64,000 nt of DNA from DATBJJ01 sp963750915 (GTDB lineage Bacteria > Acidobacteriota > Vicinamibacteria > Vicinamibacterales > 2-12-FULL-66-21). The translations under genes and the position numbers were made by a program. A model generated the notes under the pieces. That model saw only the letters and a list, made by a program, of their open reading frames with translations, was not told the DNA's origin and made no database searches. Below, piece by piece: positions 8,029 through 18,231 of this stretch (positions are counted from its first letter, which is position 1; every line of letters starts with the position of its first letter). The DNA lies in the NCBI GenBank assembly GCA_963750915.1, contig CAVVSF010000007.1, positions 620,001-684,000 on the forward strand, in the 5' to 3' direction.

Positions 8029-8487
8029 TTACTTCGGTTCGATGATCGCTTTGACTACGACCTTGCGCACCACCTCCGGCTCCGTGACGGCGCCGCCAGG
8101 GGCGTGCACGTCCTCGGGGCCAAAGATGGCGTAGCTGCCGGGGCCGATCGTCACGAACGCAGCCCCCGGCTCGAACAGCCAGACGTCACGGTCGACGTCG
8201 TACGCCTGCCGCGGCACGAGGCTCGAGCGCGGCGCGTGCCCCATGCGCTCGCTGCCGCGGACAACGAACTGGACGTCGATGTACTTGCGATGCGCTTCCC
8301 ACGCGCACTCGTCCATCGGCCTGGTCGTGTATTCCTGCACGAGCGCGACGAGCCGGTCGCCATCGATCTCGTGGCGGCCGACCGGCACCGCCGACATGTC
8401 GTGCGTACGCAGATACTCGAGCGCCTGGCGCACTCGAGGCGGAACGTACGCGTCAACGGCGCGGTTCCCCAATCGATCGACGATCAC
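8029..8487 (-). CDS. YhcH/YjgK/YiaL family protein (DUF386 cupin-like)
   Basis: A 152-residue protein of the YhcH/YjgK/YiaL family, a small beta-sandwich fold with metal-binding residues. Family features include WEAHRKYIDVQFVVRGSE (His/Asp metal ligands), FEPGAAFVTIGPGSYAIFGPEDVHAPG, and the C-terminal VVKAIIEP. E. coli YhcH (NanQ) acts as a sialic acid anomerase and other members sit in sugar-catabolic operons, so a sugar-isomer role is likely but the substrate is unknown. The start is GTG at 8487; no better upstream start is apparent. It precedes the SGNH hydrolase gene. Confidence 0.88.
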   Translation of the reverse strand: MIVDRLGNRAVDAYVPPRVRQALEYLRTHDMSAVPVGRHEIDGDRLVALVQEYTTRPMDECAWEAHRKYIDVQFVVRGSERMGHAPRSSLVPRQAYDVDRDVWLFEPGAAFVTIGPGSYAIFGPEDVHAPGGAVTEPEVVRKVVVKAIIEPK

Positions 8488-8608
8488 TCAGCCAACCCCA
8501 GTCTTCGCAGTGCCGCGATCGTACGTCCGCCGTCGGCGCGACCGCAAGACGTGGCGTGCAATTGTGTGCAGCGGGGCCGACAAATCGCGGCGAGCGGCCG
8601 CGGAACGC

Positions 8609-10084
8609 TCAAAGGGGGATGTTGCCGTGCTTTTTCGGCGGGTTCTTGTCGCGCTTGGTCTGGAGCCGCGACAGCGTCGCGATCAGTTTCGCTCGCGTCT
8701 GCCGCGGCCGGATCACCTGGTCGACGAATCCGCGTGAGGCGGCGACGTACGGATTCGCGAATTTCTCGCGGAACTCGGCGACGCGCTGCGCGCGCTGTGC
8801 GGCCGGATCGGCGGCGCCCTCGATCTCGCGCTTGTAGAGGATGTTGACCGCGCCTTCAGGGCCCATCACGGCGATCTCCGCCGTCGGCCAGGCGAAGTTG
8901 GCGTCGGTGCGGATGTGCTTGCTCGACATCACGCAATAGGCGCCGCCATACGCCTTGCGGGTGATCACGGTCACTTTCGGCACCGTCGCCTCCGCGAAGG
9001 CGAAGAGCAGCTTCGCGCCGTGCCGGATGATGCCGCCGTATTCCTGCCGCGTCCCGGGCAGGAAGCCGGGGACATCCTCGAACGTCACCAGCGGGATGTT
9101 GAAGGCGTCGCAGAAGCGCACGAAGCGCGCCGCTTTCACCGAGGCGTCGATGTCGAGCGTGCCGGCGAGATGCGCCGGCTGGTTGGCGACGATGCCGACG
9201 CTGCGGCCGCCGAGGCGGGCGAAGCCGACGATGATGTTGCGAGCGAACTGGCGGTGGACCTCGAGAAACAGGCCGTCGTCGGCGATTGAGTGCACGAGAT
9301 CGTGCATGTCGTACGGCTGGTTGGCCGACTCCGGCACCAGCCGGTCGAGCGCCTCGTCTTCGCGATCGACAGGATCGGAGGTCGGGCGCACCGGCGGCTC
9401 GTCGAGATTGTTCGACGGCAGGTAGCCGAGCAGCTCACGGATGAGCAGCAGGCAGTCGCGGTCATCCGGCACCGCGAAGTGAGCGACGCCGCTGGTCTCG
9501 TTGTGCGTGCGCGCCCCGCCGAGCTCTTCCTTCGTCACTTCCTCGTGCGTCACCGTCCGCAGCACGTCCGGGCCGGTCACGAACATATAGCTCGTGCCTT
9601 CGACCATGACGTTGAAGTCGGTGATCGCCGGCGAGTAGACGGCGCCGCCGGCGCAGGGTCCCATGATCGCGGAGATCTGCGGGATTACGCCCGACGCCAG
9701 CGTGTTGCGCAGGAAGATGTCGGCGTAGCCGCCGAGCGAGAGCACGCCCTCCTGGATGCGGGCGCCGCCGGAGTCGTTCAAGCCGACGACCGGCGCGCCC
9801 AGCTTCATCGCCAGATCCATGATCTTCACGATCTTGGCGGCGTTGGTCTCCGACAGCGATCCGCCGAAAACGGTGAAGTCCTGGGCGAAGGCGTAGACCG
9901 TGCGGCCGTCGATGCGGCCGGCGCCGGCGACGACGCCGTCGCCGGGGACGATCTGATCCCCCATGCCGAAGTCGCGGCAGCGGTGCGTGACGAGCTTGTC
10001 GACCTCCTCGAAGGTGCCGGGGTCGAACAGCAGATCGATGCGCTCGCGCGCCGACAGCTTGCCGGCGTCGTGCTGCCGCTGCAC
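8609..10084 (-). CDS. pccB: Acyl-CoA carboxylase carboxyltransferase (propionyl-CoA carboxylase beta subunit-like)
   Basis: A biotin-dependent carboxyltransferase of the PccB/MccB/AccD5 type: acyl-CoA half (AKLGAPVVGLNDSGGARIQEG, GPCAGGAVYSPA), carboxybiotin half (FEDVPGFLPGTRQEYGGIIRHGAKLL, VITRKAYGGAYCVMSSKH) and the family-typical C-terminus PPKKHGNIPL. It transfers CO2 from biotin to propionyl- or acetyl-CoA. The GTG at 10084 gives 491 residues, but the frame stays open upstream and encodes a plausible conserved helix (DFEELERRAELGGGADRV) reaching into the transaldolase gene. The real start may therefore be a non-ATG codon around 10140-10165. The biotin-carrying alpha subunit is not in this window. 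Confidence 0.92.
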   Translation of the reverse strand: MQRQHDAGKLSARERIDLLFDPGTFEEVDKLVTHRCRDFGMGDQIVPGDGVVAGAGRIDGRTVYAFAQDFTVFGGSLSETNAAKIVKIMDLAMKLGAPVVGLNDSGGARIQEGVLSLGGYADIFLRNTLASGVIPQISAIMGPCAGGAVYSPAITDFNVMVEGTSYMFVTGPDVLRTVTHEEVTKEELGGARTHNETSGVAHFAVPDDRDCLLLIRELLGYLPSNNLDEPPVRPTSDPVDREDEALDRLVPESANQPYDMHDLVHSIADDGLFLEVHRQFARNIIVGFARLGGRSVGIVANQPAHLAGTLDIDASVKAARFVRFCDAFNIPLVTFEDVPGFLPGTRQEYGGIIRHGAKLLFAFAEATVPKVTVITRKAYGGAYCVMSSKHIRTDANFAWPTAEIAVMGPEGAVNILYKREIEGAADPAAQRAQRVAEFREKFANPYVAASRGFVDQVIRPRQTRAKLIATLSRLQTKRDKNPPKKHGNIPL

Positions 10085-10143
10085 CCGATCGGCGCCGCCG
10101 CCGAGCTCGGCGCGGCGCTCGAGCTCCTCGAAATCCTTCTGCG

Positions 10144-10797
10144 TCAGGCCTTCACCGCCTGGGCTTTCTCCCAGTCCTTCAGGAACTTCTCGAGCCCGAT
10201 ATCGGTCAGCGGATGCTTGAACATCTGATCGATCAGCGCCGCCGGGCAGGTGCAGACGTCGGCTCCCATGCGCGCCGCTTCGACGATGTGCAGCGGGTTG
10301 CGGGTCGACGCCACCAGCACTTCGGTGTCGAACTCGTAGTTGTCGAAGATCTGCACGATCTCGGCGATCAGGTTCATCCCCGAAGTCGCGATGTCGTCGA
10401 GACGCCCGACGAACGGGCTGACGAACGTCGCCCCGACCTTGGCGGCGATGAGCGCCTGCGTCGGCGAGAAGCAGAGGGTGACGTTGACCTTCTTGCCCTC
10501 GGACGACAGCGTCTTGCAGGCGCGGACGCCATCCTTCGTGAACGGCACCTTGACGACGATGTGCGGATCGATCGACGCGAGATCGCGGCCCTCGCGCAGC
10601 ATGCCCTCGTAGTCGGTGGCGACCACTTCGGCGCTGGTCGGTCCCTTCACGATCTGGCAGATCTTCTTGAGGATCTCGCGATAGTCGCCCGACTCTTTCG
10701 CCAGCAGCGACGGGTTGGTGGTGATGCCGTCGATGATGCCGAGCGGCACCAGCGCTTCGATTTCCTTGAGGTTGCCGGAGTCGATGAACAGCTTCAT
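10144..10797 (-). CDS. Transaldolase, TalC/fructose-6-phosphate aldolase type
   Basis: A 217-residue class I aldolase, the short single-domain TalC/FSA form. MKLFIDSGNLKEIE, GITTNPSLLAKES, the Schiff-base Lys in VVKVPFTKDG, NVTLCFSPTQALIAAKVGA and the C-terminal LTDIGLEKFLKDWE are characteristic. It interconverts sedoheptulose-7-P plus glyceraldehyde-3-P with erythrose-4-P plus fructose-6-P, or cleaves fructose-6-P. Sequence alone does not separate these activities, although TalC-annotated proteins of this length are usually transaldolases. It lies downstream of a 28-bp tandem repeat and just upstream of the carboxyltransferase gene, whose likely N-terminal codons overlap its end. Confidence 0.93.
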   Translation of the reverse strand: MKLFIDSGNLKEIEALVPLGIIDGITTNPSLLAKESGDYREILKKICQIVKGPTSAEVVATDYEGMLREGRDLASIDPHIVVKVPFTKDGVRACKTLSSEGKKVNVTLCFSPTQALIAAKVGATFVSPFVGRLDDIATSGMNLIAEIVQIFDNYEFDTEVLVASTRNPLHIVEAARMGADVCTCPAALIDQMFKHPLTDIGLEKFLKDWEKAQAVKA

Positions 10798-10808
10798 GGC
10801 TTTCTTCC

Positions 10809-10891
10809 TTTATTACGCCGCCTGCTGGCGGCTGGCTTTATTACGCCGCCTGCTGGCGGCTGGCTTTATCACGCCCCCTGGGGCGGCTGGC
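10809..10891. repeat. 28-bp tandem repeat, each copy with a GCCGCC/GGCGGC hairpin
   Basis: Two identical 28-bp copies (10809-10836 and 10837-10864) and a diverged 27-bp third (10865-10891) lie between the FAH-family gene and the transaldolase gene, both on the minus strand. Each perfect copy contains GCCGCC-TGCT-GGCGGC, a 6-bp stem with a 4-base loop; the third has a weaker stem. A degenerate partial fourth copy may follow to about 10913. There is no spacer and no cas gene, so it is not a CRISPR. Confidence 0.85.
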
Positions 10892-10927
10892 TTACTACCC
10901 GGTTGCGGCGGTCAGGGGTCCGGGCGC

Positions 10928-11689
10928 TTACGCCACCGGGTTGGTCAGCTCACCAATGCCGGCAATCCGCACCGTTACCGAGTCGCCGGCCTTGAGCGGA
11001 CCGACGCCGGCAGGCGTACCCGTAATGATGATATCCCCGGGCAGCAGCGTCATGACCGCCGAGACGAACGCAATCAGATAGTCGATGGAGAAGATGAGCG
11101 CGCTGGTCGGCGCCGACTGGCGCAGCTCGCCGTTGACGAGCCCCTCGACCAGCAGGCCCCCGGGGGCGCGATAATCCAGCCCGGTCACGATCTCCGGCCC
11201 GAGCGGCAGGAAGGTATCGAACCCCTTCCCGCGCGTGAACTGGACGTCCTTCTTCTGCAGCTCCCTGGCGGTGACGTCGTTCGCGCAGGTCAGGCCGAAG
11301 ACGCAGCGGTGAGCGTCCGCCTGTGCCACGTGCCGCGCGTGCGCGCCAATGACGACGGCGAGCTCGGCCTCGTGATCGACGCGGCCGACTCCCGGCGGGA
11401 TGACGACCGGTTCGCCCGGACCGACGATGGCGCTCGGCGGCTTGAGGAAGAGCAACGGTTCAGGCGGCAGCGGGTTGCCGAGCTCCGCCGCATGGTCCTT
11501 GTAGTTCCGGCCGATGGCGACGATCTTCGAGGGCTCGAGCGGCGCGAGGCGGCGATGGCCGTCCAGGCGCACGGCGTCGCCCGGCTCCCAGCTGCCGAAC
11601 AGGTCGCCTTCCACCAGGCGCGTACTGCCGGCGTCCTCCACGACGTGGCGCGGCTTCCCCCCGTAGTCGATGCGGTGAATGCGGGTCAT
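10928..11689 (-). CDS. Fumarylacetoacetate hydrolase (FAH) family protein
   Basis: A 253-residue FAH-fold enzyme. It shows KIVAIGRNYKDHAAELG, LFLKPPSAIVGPGEPVVIP, the metal-binding Glu pair in DHEAELAVVIG, the signature ANDVTARELQKKDVQFTRGK and the C-terminal GDIIITGTPAGVGPLKAGD. The family cleaves or decarboxylates C-C bonds of beta-diketo acids (acylpyruvate hydrolase, fumarylpyruvate hydrolase, HpcE, oxaloacetate decarboxylase). Which one applies cannot be decided here. The ATG at 11689 overlaps the stop of the upstream lipoprotein gene by four bases (ATGA), indicating translational coupling. A longer open frame upstream is spurious. Confidence 0.9.
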   Translation of the reverse strand: MTRIHRIDYGGKPRHVVEDAGSTRLVEGDLFGSWEPGDAVRLDGHRRLAPLEPSKIVAIGRNYKDHAAELGNPLPPEPLLFLKPPSAIVGPGEPVVIPPGVGRVDHEAELAVVIGAHARHVAQADAHRCVFGLTCANDVTARELQKKDVQFTRGKGFDTFLPLGPEIVTGLDYRAPGGLLVEGLVNGELRQSAPTSALIFSIDYLIAFVSAVMTLLPGDIIITGTPAGVGPLKAGDSVTVRIAGIGELTNPVA

Positions 11690-13079
11690 CGAGCCATCAC
11701 CGCCTCGGGTGCCGAGGCCGCGCTCCGGTTGGGTGGCGTCGTCTTGTCGAGCGCCGCGATCGCGTAGACGTAGCGCACGCCGGGCGTCGCCGATGTGTCG
11801 CGATAGGTCGACTCGATGATGGGCTTCTGCATCAGCGGCTGCAGCGTCTCCGGCGTGTCGCCTCGAAGTACGAGGTAGCCGCCGATGTCGGTTTCCGTGT
11901 TCGGCTCCCACACCAGGTTGACGCCGCCTTCTTCCGCGACGGCGCGCAGGCCCTTCGGCGCCGCCGGTGCGAACGTGTCTGCCGGCGTCAGGCACGCCGG
12001 CGCCGACACGTCGCTCTCAATCGTGACGTTCTGAACCGTCTGGATGGCGCGGACGACGAAGCAGCGTTCCTTGCCGAACTCCCCTGCCTCGGTCTCGAAC
12101 TTTACCGCGGTCAGCGGCGACGGGTTGAGGGGAGCGGTAATCGCGTCCGGGCGGTAGACGTTGTAGGTCAGCGGCGCGGCGTTCGGTTGCGCGACCGGCG
12201 GCGTCCATTCGACGGCGATCGCACGCTCGCCGGGCATCTGCGCCACCACACCGGTGGGCGCCGCAACCACGGCCTCGACCGGCACCAGCACGCGCGTCGA
12301 CGGCGGACCCGCGCGCCCCGCGCGCGAAATGCCGCGGACGACATAGATTCGAGTCAGCACCGCGATCCCTGGCGGTGGCGCGGCGGGAGCTGCCGCCGCA
12401 GCCGGTGCGGGCGGTGCGCCTGGAGCCGCCGCAGGCGTTGCGGCAGTGGCGGCCGGAGCTCCGGCGGTGGCCGGTGGCGCCGCCGGCGTCGCGGCCGGAG
12501 CGCTGGTCGGTGGCGGCGCGCCAGGAACGGCCGACCCCGGCGGAACCGGAATCGGCGCCGAGCCAGGCGCGACCGTCGGCGTGGCCGGTGCGGCCGCGGC
12601 GGTCGCCGGCTCCGGCGTCGGCGTCGGCGTCGGCGCCGCCGTCGCCGGCGGCAATGGCATAGGCGTCAGCGCCGCCTCGGTCAGCTTCTCGACGAAGCTC
12701 ACGCGCTCGCCGGGCGAAGGACGCTTGTCGGTCGGCGGCGGCTCCGGCTCGCCCTCGAGGAGCGGCGGCCGGACCGGGATCGTGCCGACGATCCGGGCCT
12801 TGGTGAGCACGTCGCGGTTCGGCGGCGTCACCGACCCGGGAGCAAGAGTGACGGCATAGACCTCGATGTGATCGAGGTCGATTCGCTCGGCGCCGGTCGA
12901 GTTCGCCGTCGGCAGGAGGAAGCGAAGCTCCACCTCCTCCGCGTAGCGGCGGGCCGCCATCTCGCCGACCGGCCCCGGCGTCAGCCGGAGCGGCTCGAGC
13001 GGCGGCCCCTTCTTGCCGCAGGAAGCGAGGCCGGCAAGCAGCAGTACGGCGACTGGCGGAAACCGGTAGCAGCGGCGCG

Positions 13080-13083
<4 letters not shown>
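11686..13083 (-). CDS. Fibronectin type III-like lipoprotein with long Ala/Pro-rich linker
   Basis: A 465-residue putative lipoprotein. The N-terminus has a signal peptide and lipobox LASC followed by GKKGPP, reminiscent of the short LptM/YifL-type CGxKGPL start. A beta-rich region (~30-110) is followed by ~100 residues of Ala/Pro/Thr repeats, then two FN3-like modules (VAVEWTPPVAQPNAAPLTYNVYRP; GVNLVWEPNTETDIGGYLVLRG). Its role is unknown. Start is GTG at 13083, overlapping the hslU stop by four bases, and its own stop overlaps the FAH start, so hslU, this gene and the FAH gene form a tightly coupled chain. The Ala/Pro linker has extreme GC. Confidence 0.85.
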
Positions 13084-14462
<1,379 letters not shown>

Positions 14463-14483
14463 GACCGCTCGAAACGTCCGGCG

Positions 14484-15011
14484 TTACAGCGACTCGACGG
14501 TGATCTTGTCGTTCGAGTAGATGCAGATGCTGGACGCTATCAACATGGACTCTTCCGCGATGCGCCTGGCGGGAAGCTCGGTATGGCGCGCCAGCGCCTT
14601 CGCCGCCGCCATCGCGTACGCGCCTCCCGATCCTATCGCGATGATCCCGTCGTCAGGCTCGATGAGGTCGCCGGTGCCGGACAAGAGGTACGTGACGCGC
14701 GGGTCCATCACCACCAGCATCGCTTCCAGCCGGCGCAGGCTGCGGTCGGTGCGCCAGTCTTTCGCCAGTTCGACGGCCGAACGTTCGAGGTTGCCGCGAT
14801 ACTGTTCGAGCTTGGCCTCGAACCGCGAGAAAAGCGCGAAGGAGTCGGCGGCCGAGCCGGCGAAGCCGGCAAGGATTCTGTCGTTGTAGAGCCGCCTGAT
14901 CTTGCGGGCGCTCTGCTTGAAGACCGTGTCGCCGAAGGTAACCTGGCCGTCGCTGGCCATGACCGTCTCGTTGCGATGGCGGACGGCCAGGACCGTCGTG
15001 GCGTGAAACAT
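14484..15011 (-). CDS. hslV: ATP-dependent protease peptidase subunit HslV
   Basis: A 175-residue proteasome-beta-like peptidase. It begins MFHATTVLAV; the paired Thr after MFHA is the probable nucleophile, exposed by processing. An in-frame TAG two codons upstream of the ATG fixes this start. ASDGQVTFGDTVFK, AGFAGSAADSFALF, GTGDLIEPDDGIIAIGSGG and the C-terminal NDKITVESL match the Bacillus-type HslV/ClpQ subgroup, which also has an FHATT start. It forms double hexamers capped by HslU. It is the first gene of the hslVU chain; the 357 bases upstream hold its promoter. Confidence 0.96.
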   Translation of the reverse strand: MFHATTVLAVRHRNETVMASDGQVTFGDTVFKQSARKIRRLYNDRILAGFAGSAADSFALFSRFEAKLEQYRGNLERSAVELAKDWRTDRSLRRLEAMLVVMDPRVTYLLSGTGDLIEPDDGIIAIGSGGAYAMAAAKALARHTELPARRIAEESMLIASSICIYSNDKITVESL

Positions 15012-15368
15012 GTTCTAAAGGACTACGGGTGCCGGGCGCCCGGCCGTTTCGGACGCCCGGTTGTCGGTCGCCCAGGGGCCGGTTCGGCCGGAGGCCGAAA
15101 GTCGAGTCTATCTGGAAGGGCGGGAGATCGGAAGTGTCGCCGTCCGCCGCTGAGGCCACTTCTGGTGACGCGCTGAGACCCGGAGGGGACAGCGGCCGGC
15201 GCGGGATGGGCGTAGACTAGTGTACGGGCCGAATTCCGTCGAGGTCGAGGTGGCAGATTCGTTGCTTTCTCGAGGCTCAGCGACGGGCCGTCCCGGCACG
15301 TCGCCGTTAGGGCCAGTGCGTCGGCGGCAGGACGTCAACCTGAGGCGCTCAGGTACCGAGGCGTTGAG
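15012..15368. other. Divergent intergenic region between hslV and the PEGA gene
   Basis: 357 bases without a credible gene. Near hslV there is a GC-rich palindrome GCCGGGCGCCCGGC (15031-15044) and an inverted repeat CCGGGCG (15032-15038) / CGCCCGG (15054-15060). Near the PEGA start CCTGAG-GCG-CTCAGG (15339-15353) forms a small perfect hairpin only 15 bases before the ATG, where it could affect ribosome access. Promoters for both genes must lie here, but I cannot place convincing -35/-10 pairs. Confidence 0.6.
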
Positions 15369-16346
15369 ATGAGAAACAGATTCGTTACGGCGCTCACTGT
15401 AGCAACAGCCATGTCGATGGCCGGTCTGGCCTCGGCCCAGGACCGAACATCGAACGGCAACACCACCGGCTCGTCCGTTTCCCGCGGCGATAGCGGCGGT
15501 GGAGGCTCGGTTTCGCGCGGCGACAGCGGCGGGTCGAGCGGCTCGAGCAGTTCAGGCGGCTCCTCCTCGAGCGGGTCGTCCGGCGGTACGGTCAGCGGCG
15601 GTTCGTCACCGACTCCGGCGACCTGGAACAGTTTCGAGGCGCCGCAGCGCGCCAGCGAGCCGGGGCAGGGCGGCCGGCGAAGCAGCAGCAGCGGCACGAG
15701 CAGCGGCGATCGCGCGGTTTCGCGCGACGGAGGTGGCGCTCCGCGCGGCGGCTCTGGGTCTACCGCGTCGTCAGGATCGCGCTCATCGGGCGCGTCGGCG
15801 AGCTCTGGTGAGGCGCCGCGGCGGGCAGTCCCGGAGAACAGCCGTCCGAGCAACGGCCGCACGATCACCGGCACCGCGGTACCGCGCGGCTCCGTGCCTC
15901 CTCCGAGCGGCGGGGGCGGGTCGATCATCTACTATCCCTCTTACCCCTACTATCCGTACTACGGCTACGGCTTCGGCCTCGGCTACATGTTCTACGACCC
16001 GTGGTACGGCGGCGGGTATGGCTGGGGCGACCCCTACGGCGGATATGGCGGCTATGGCGGATACAGCGGGGGCGGGGGCGGCGGATACTCCGTCGGCAGC
16101 GGCGGCTACCGCGGTGAAGGCTCGGTGCGGCTGAAGATCAAGCAGCGTCAGGCCGAGGTCTACGTCGACGGCTACTATGTCGGCCGCGTCGACGAATTCG
16201 ACGGTTCTTTCCAGAAGCTGGATCTCGACGGCGGCGGCCACAAGGTCGAGCTCAAGGCCGATGGCTTCGAGCCGCTGGACTTCGAAATCCTCGTCACGCC
16301 AGGTGAAACGGTCACCTACAAGGGCGAGATGAAGCCGGTCAAGTAA
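15369..16346 (+). CDS. Secreted Ser/Gly-rich protein with C-terminal PEGA domain
   Basis: A 325-residue exported protein. It has a signal peptide (cleavage near LASAQ), a ~150-residue Ser/Gly/Arg low-complexity region with SVSRGDSGG repeats, a Tyr/Gly-rich stretch (YYPSYPYYPYYGYGFG; YGGYGGYGGYSGG), and a C-terminal PEGA domain (~240-325) with GSVRLKIKQRQAEVYVDGYYVG and GGHKVELKADGFEPL. PEGA domains are small beta-sandwich modules found in surface or cell-wall-associated proteins. Function is unknown; a structural envelope role is likely. The repeats are imperfect at the DNA level. It stands alone, divergent from hslV and followed by a small membrane protein. Confidence 0.85.
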   Translation: MRNRFVTALTVATAMSMAGLASAQDRTSNGNTTGSSVSRGDSGGGGSVSRGDSGGSSGSSSSGGSSSSGSSGGTVSGGSSPTPATWNSFEAPQRASEPGQGGRRSSSSGTSSGDRAVSRDGGGAPRGGSGSTASSGSRSSGASASSGEAPRRAVPENSRPSNGRTITGTAVPRGSVPPPSGGGGSIIYYPSYPYYPYYGYGFGLGYMFYDPWYGGGYGWGDPYGGYGGYGGYSGGGGGGYSVGSGGYRGEGSVRLKIKQRQAEVYVDGYYVGRVDEFDGSFQKLDLDGGGHKVELKADGFEPLDFEILVTPGETVTYKGEMKPVK

Positions 16347-16384
16347 GCACGGGCTGGTGGCGGCAGGTAGAATCTGCAGCCACC

Positions 16385-16771
16385 ATGCTTTCACTCGTCG
16401 CCGGAATCTCAGGCCTCTACGATCTCATCGTCGGGGCCTTTTTGCTGCTCGCCAGCGGCGCACTCGCCCGCTGGTTCGGTGTTCCGCCCGCCGATCCGCG
16501 CATCTTCTCCGACCTCAACGCGCTTTTCCTGATTGCCGTCGGCCTCGGCTACTACTTTCCGTGGCGCGATCCGTTCCGGCACCGCGGCTACCTCTGGATC
16601 ATGGGCGTGCTGTTGAAGGGCGCAGGCGCCATCGCCTTCCTCCTCGACTATCTGTTCCGCGGGTCTCCATCGTCCTTCCTGCTCTTCGCCGCCGCCGATG
16701 GCAGCCTGGCGCTGCTGACGCTGTGGGCGCTCGTCGTGGACGAGCCGCCGGCCGACGCGCACTGGAACTGA
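16385..16771 (+). CDS. Small integral membrane protein of unknown function
   Basis: A 128-residue protein with four predicted membrane segments (LVAGISGLYDLIVGAFLLLA; FSDLNALFLIAVGLGYYF; GYLWIMGVLLKGAGAIAFLL; FLLFAAADGSLALLTLWALV) joined by short loops. The loop between segments 2 and 3 carries PWRDPFRHRGY. I do not recognise a named family with confidence; overall it resembles small DoxX-size or DUF4345-like four-helix proteins. It lies 38 bases after the PEGA gene on the same strand, so the two may be co-transcribed, and is convergent with the APC permease gene. Existence as a gene is well supported by hydrophobic periodicity and codon usage; the function is not. Confidence 0.75.
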   Translation: MLSLVAGISGLYDLIVGAFLLLASGALARWFGVPPADPRIFSDLNALFLIAVGLGYYFPWRDPFRHRGYLWIMGVLLKGAGAIAFLLDYLFRGSPSSFLLFAAADGSLALLTLWALVVDEPPADAHWN

Positions 16772-16790
16772 CGACCAGGATGAGGGGGCG

Positions 16791-18218
16791 CTAGGATTTT
16801 CGCGCCGCGAAGACGTAGTAGATCGGGATACCGAGGCCGATGATGATCAGCCCGGCGGCGGCCGGTCCCCAGGGCGTTCCGTTCTGAATTGGGACGATGA
16901 GGTCGTTCCACAGCGCGTTGCAGACGATGGCCAGGCTGGCGAGGGTGAAGATGGCGGGCGCCAGAGGATAACCCCAGGCGCGGAAGGGCCGCGGCGCGTC
17001 CGGCTCCTGCTGACGCAGCACGAACAACGACAGGACCGCGAAGCCCGCAAACAGGACGACGGCGAAGCCGGTGTAGGTCGTCAGCGCGTTGGCGCCGCCG
17101 GACAGGACGAGGAGGCCGCTCCACAGTGCCTGCGCGACGATCGCGAGAGCCGGCGTCTGATACTTGGGATGAACCTTGGCGGCACCGCGGAAGAACAGGC
17201 CGTCGCGCGCCATTGCGAAGTAGACGCGCGGTCCCGCGAACGTCATCGCGCTGATGCTCGCCGCGATGCTGACGATCGAGACGATCCCCATGATGTCGCC
17301 GGCTCGAACGCCGAGCATCCGGTCGGCAATGACGTCGAGCACGCTTCCCTGGACCTTGGCCAGCTCGCCGACGGGCAGCACGTAAAGGAACAGCAGGTTC
17401 ATCAGGAAGTAGATGATGACCACCGCCATCGTGCCGAGCGCCAGCGCCCGCGGGACGTTGCGCCCGGGCTCGTGGATCTCTTCGGCGACGTAGGCGGCAG
17501 CGTTCCAGCCGGAGTACGTGAACATCACCGGGATCAGCGCCAGCAGCCACGCCGCGCCCGAGGCAGGGCCGGCCGACTGGGCGACATTGGCCGCCGAGCC
17601 GGTCCCGAGCGAGAGCCCGAGGGCGATGAAGATGAGGAGCGCGGAGACCTTGAGCGCCGCGAGGACGTTCATGACGAACCGGCCCGGCCCGACGCCCCGC
17701 AGGTGGATCCAGGCCATCAGGAAAATCGCGGCGAGCGCCGTGATCGCCTGGCGCGAGATGGTGAGCGGCACGAGCGGCAGCGGAATCACCAGCAGCGGCG
17801 TCGGATCGTTCGCCGCGGGGAAGAAGCGGCCGACGTAGAACGCGAGGACCACGGCGCTCGCCGCCATCGCGCCGGAGAAGCCGGCGACGAAGGAGGTCCA
17901 GCCCGTCAGGAATGCCGCCAGGCGGCCGAACGCCGCCCTCAGATAGACGTATTCGCCGCCGGCGCGGGGCCGCAGCGCCGCCAGCTCGGCATATGCCATC
18001 GCGCCGGCGAACGCGAGCAGTCCGCCCGCGACCCAGGTGCCGAGGAACATGTAGGGGTTCGGCACGGCCGCGGCGACCTGCGGCGGCGTGAACAGGATGC
18101 CGCCGCCGATCACGTTGGACACGATGATCGCGGCCGCGTCCAGCGGACCGAGTCGGCGCTGCAGAGCCTGAGGCTCGGCGGCCGGTTGAGCGACGGAAGC
18201 GGGAATGGGGTGCGCCAC
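16791..18218 (-). CDS. APC-superfamily amino acid permease
   Basis: A 475-residue transporter with twelve membrane helices. The helix-1 signature SNVIGGGILFTPPQVAAAV, the ELAALRPRAGGEYVYLRAAFG motif of the second and third helices, and the cytoplasmic MARDGLFFRGAAKVHPKYQTP loop place it in the APC superfamily, close to the LAT/AdiC-like branch. It exchanges or imports amino acids across the inner membrane; substrate unknown. It starts 13 bases after the stop of the lipoprotein-like gene of the ECF operon, so it may be the last gene of that transcript. It is convergent with the small membrane protein gene. Confidence 0.9.
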   Translation of the reverse strand: MAHPIPASVAQPAAEPQALQRRLGPLDAAAIIVSNVIGGGILFTPPQVAAAVPNPYMFLGTWVAGGLLAFAGAMAYAELAALRPRAGGEYVYLRAAFGRLAAFLTGWTSFVAGFSGAMAASAVVLAFYVGRFFPAANDPTPLLVIPLPLVPLTISRQAITALAAIFLMAWIHLRGVGPGRFVMNVLAALKVSALLIFIALGLSLGTGSAANVAQSAGPASGAAWLLALIPVMFTYSGWNAAAYVAEEIHEPGRNVPRALALGTMAVVIIYFLMNLLFLYVLPVGELAKVQGSVLDVIADRMLGVRAGDIMGIVSIVSIAASISAMTFAGPRVYFAMARDGLFFRGAAKVHPKYQTPALAIVAQALWSGLLVLSGGANALTTYTGFAVVLFAGFAVLSLFVLRQQEPDAPRPFRAWGYPLAPAIFTLASLAIVCNALWNDLIVPIQNGTPWGPAAAGLIIIGLGIPIYYVFAARKS

Positions 18219-18231
18219 GTGAACTGTGGCG

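Noticed and set aside
10809..10891. CRISPR-like repeats
   Set aside because: Copies are directly adjacent with no spacers and there are no cas genes.
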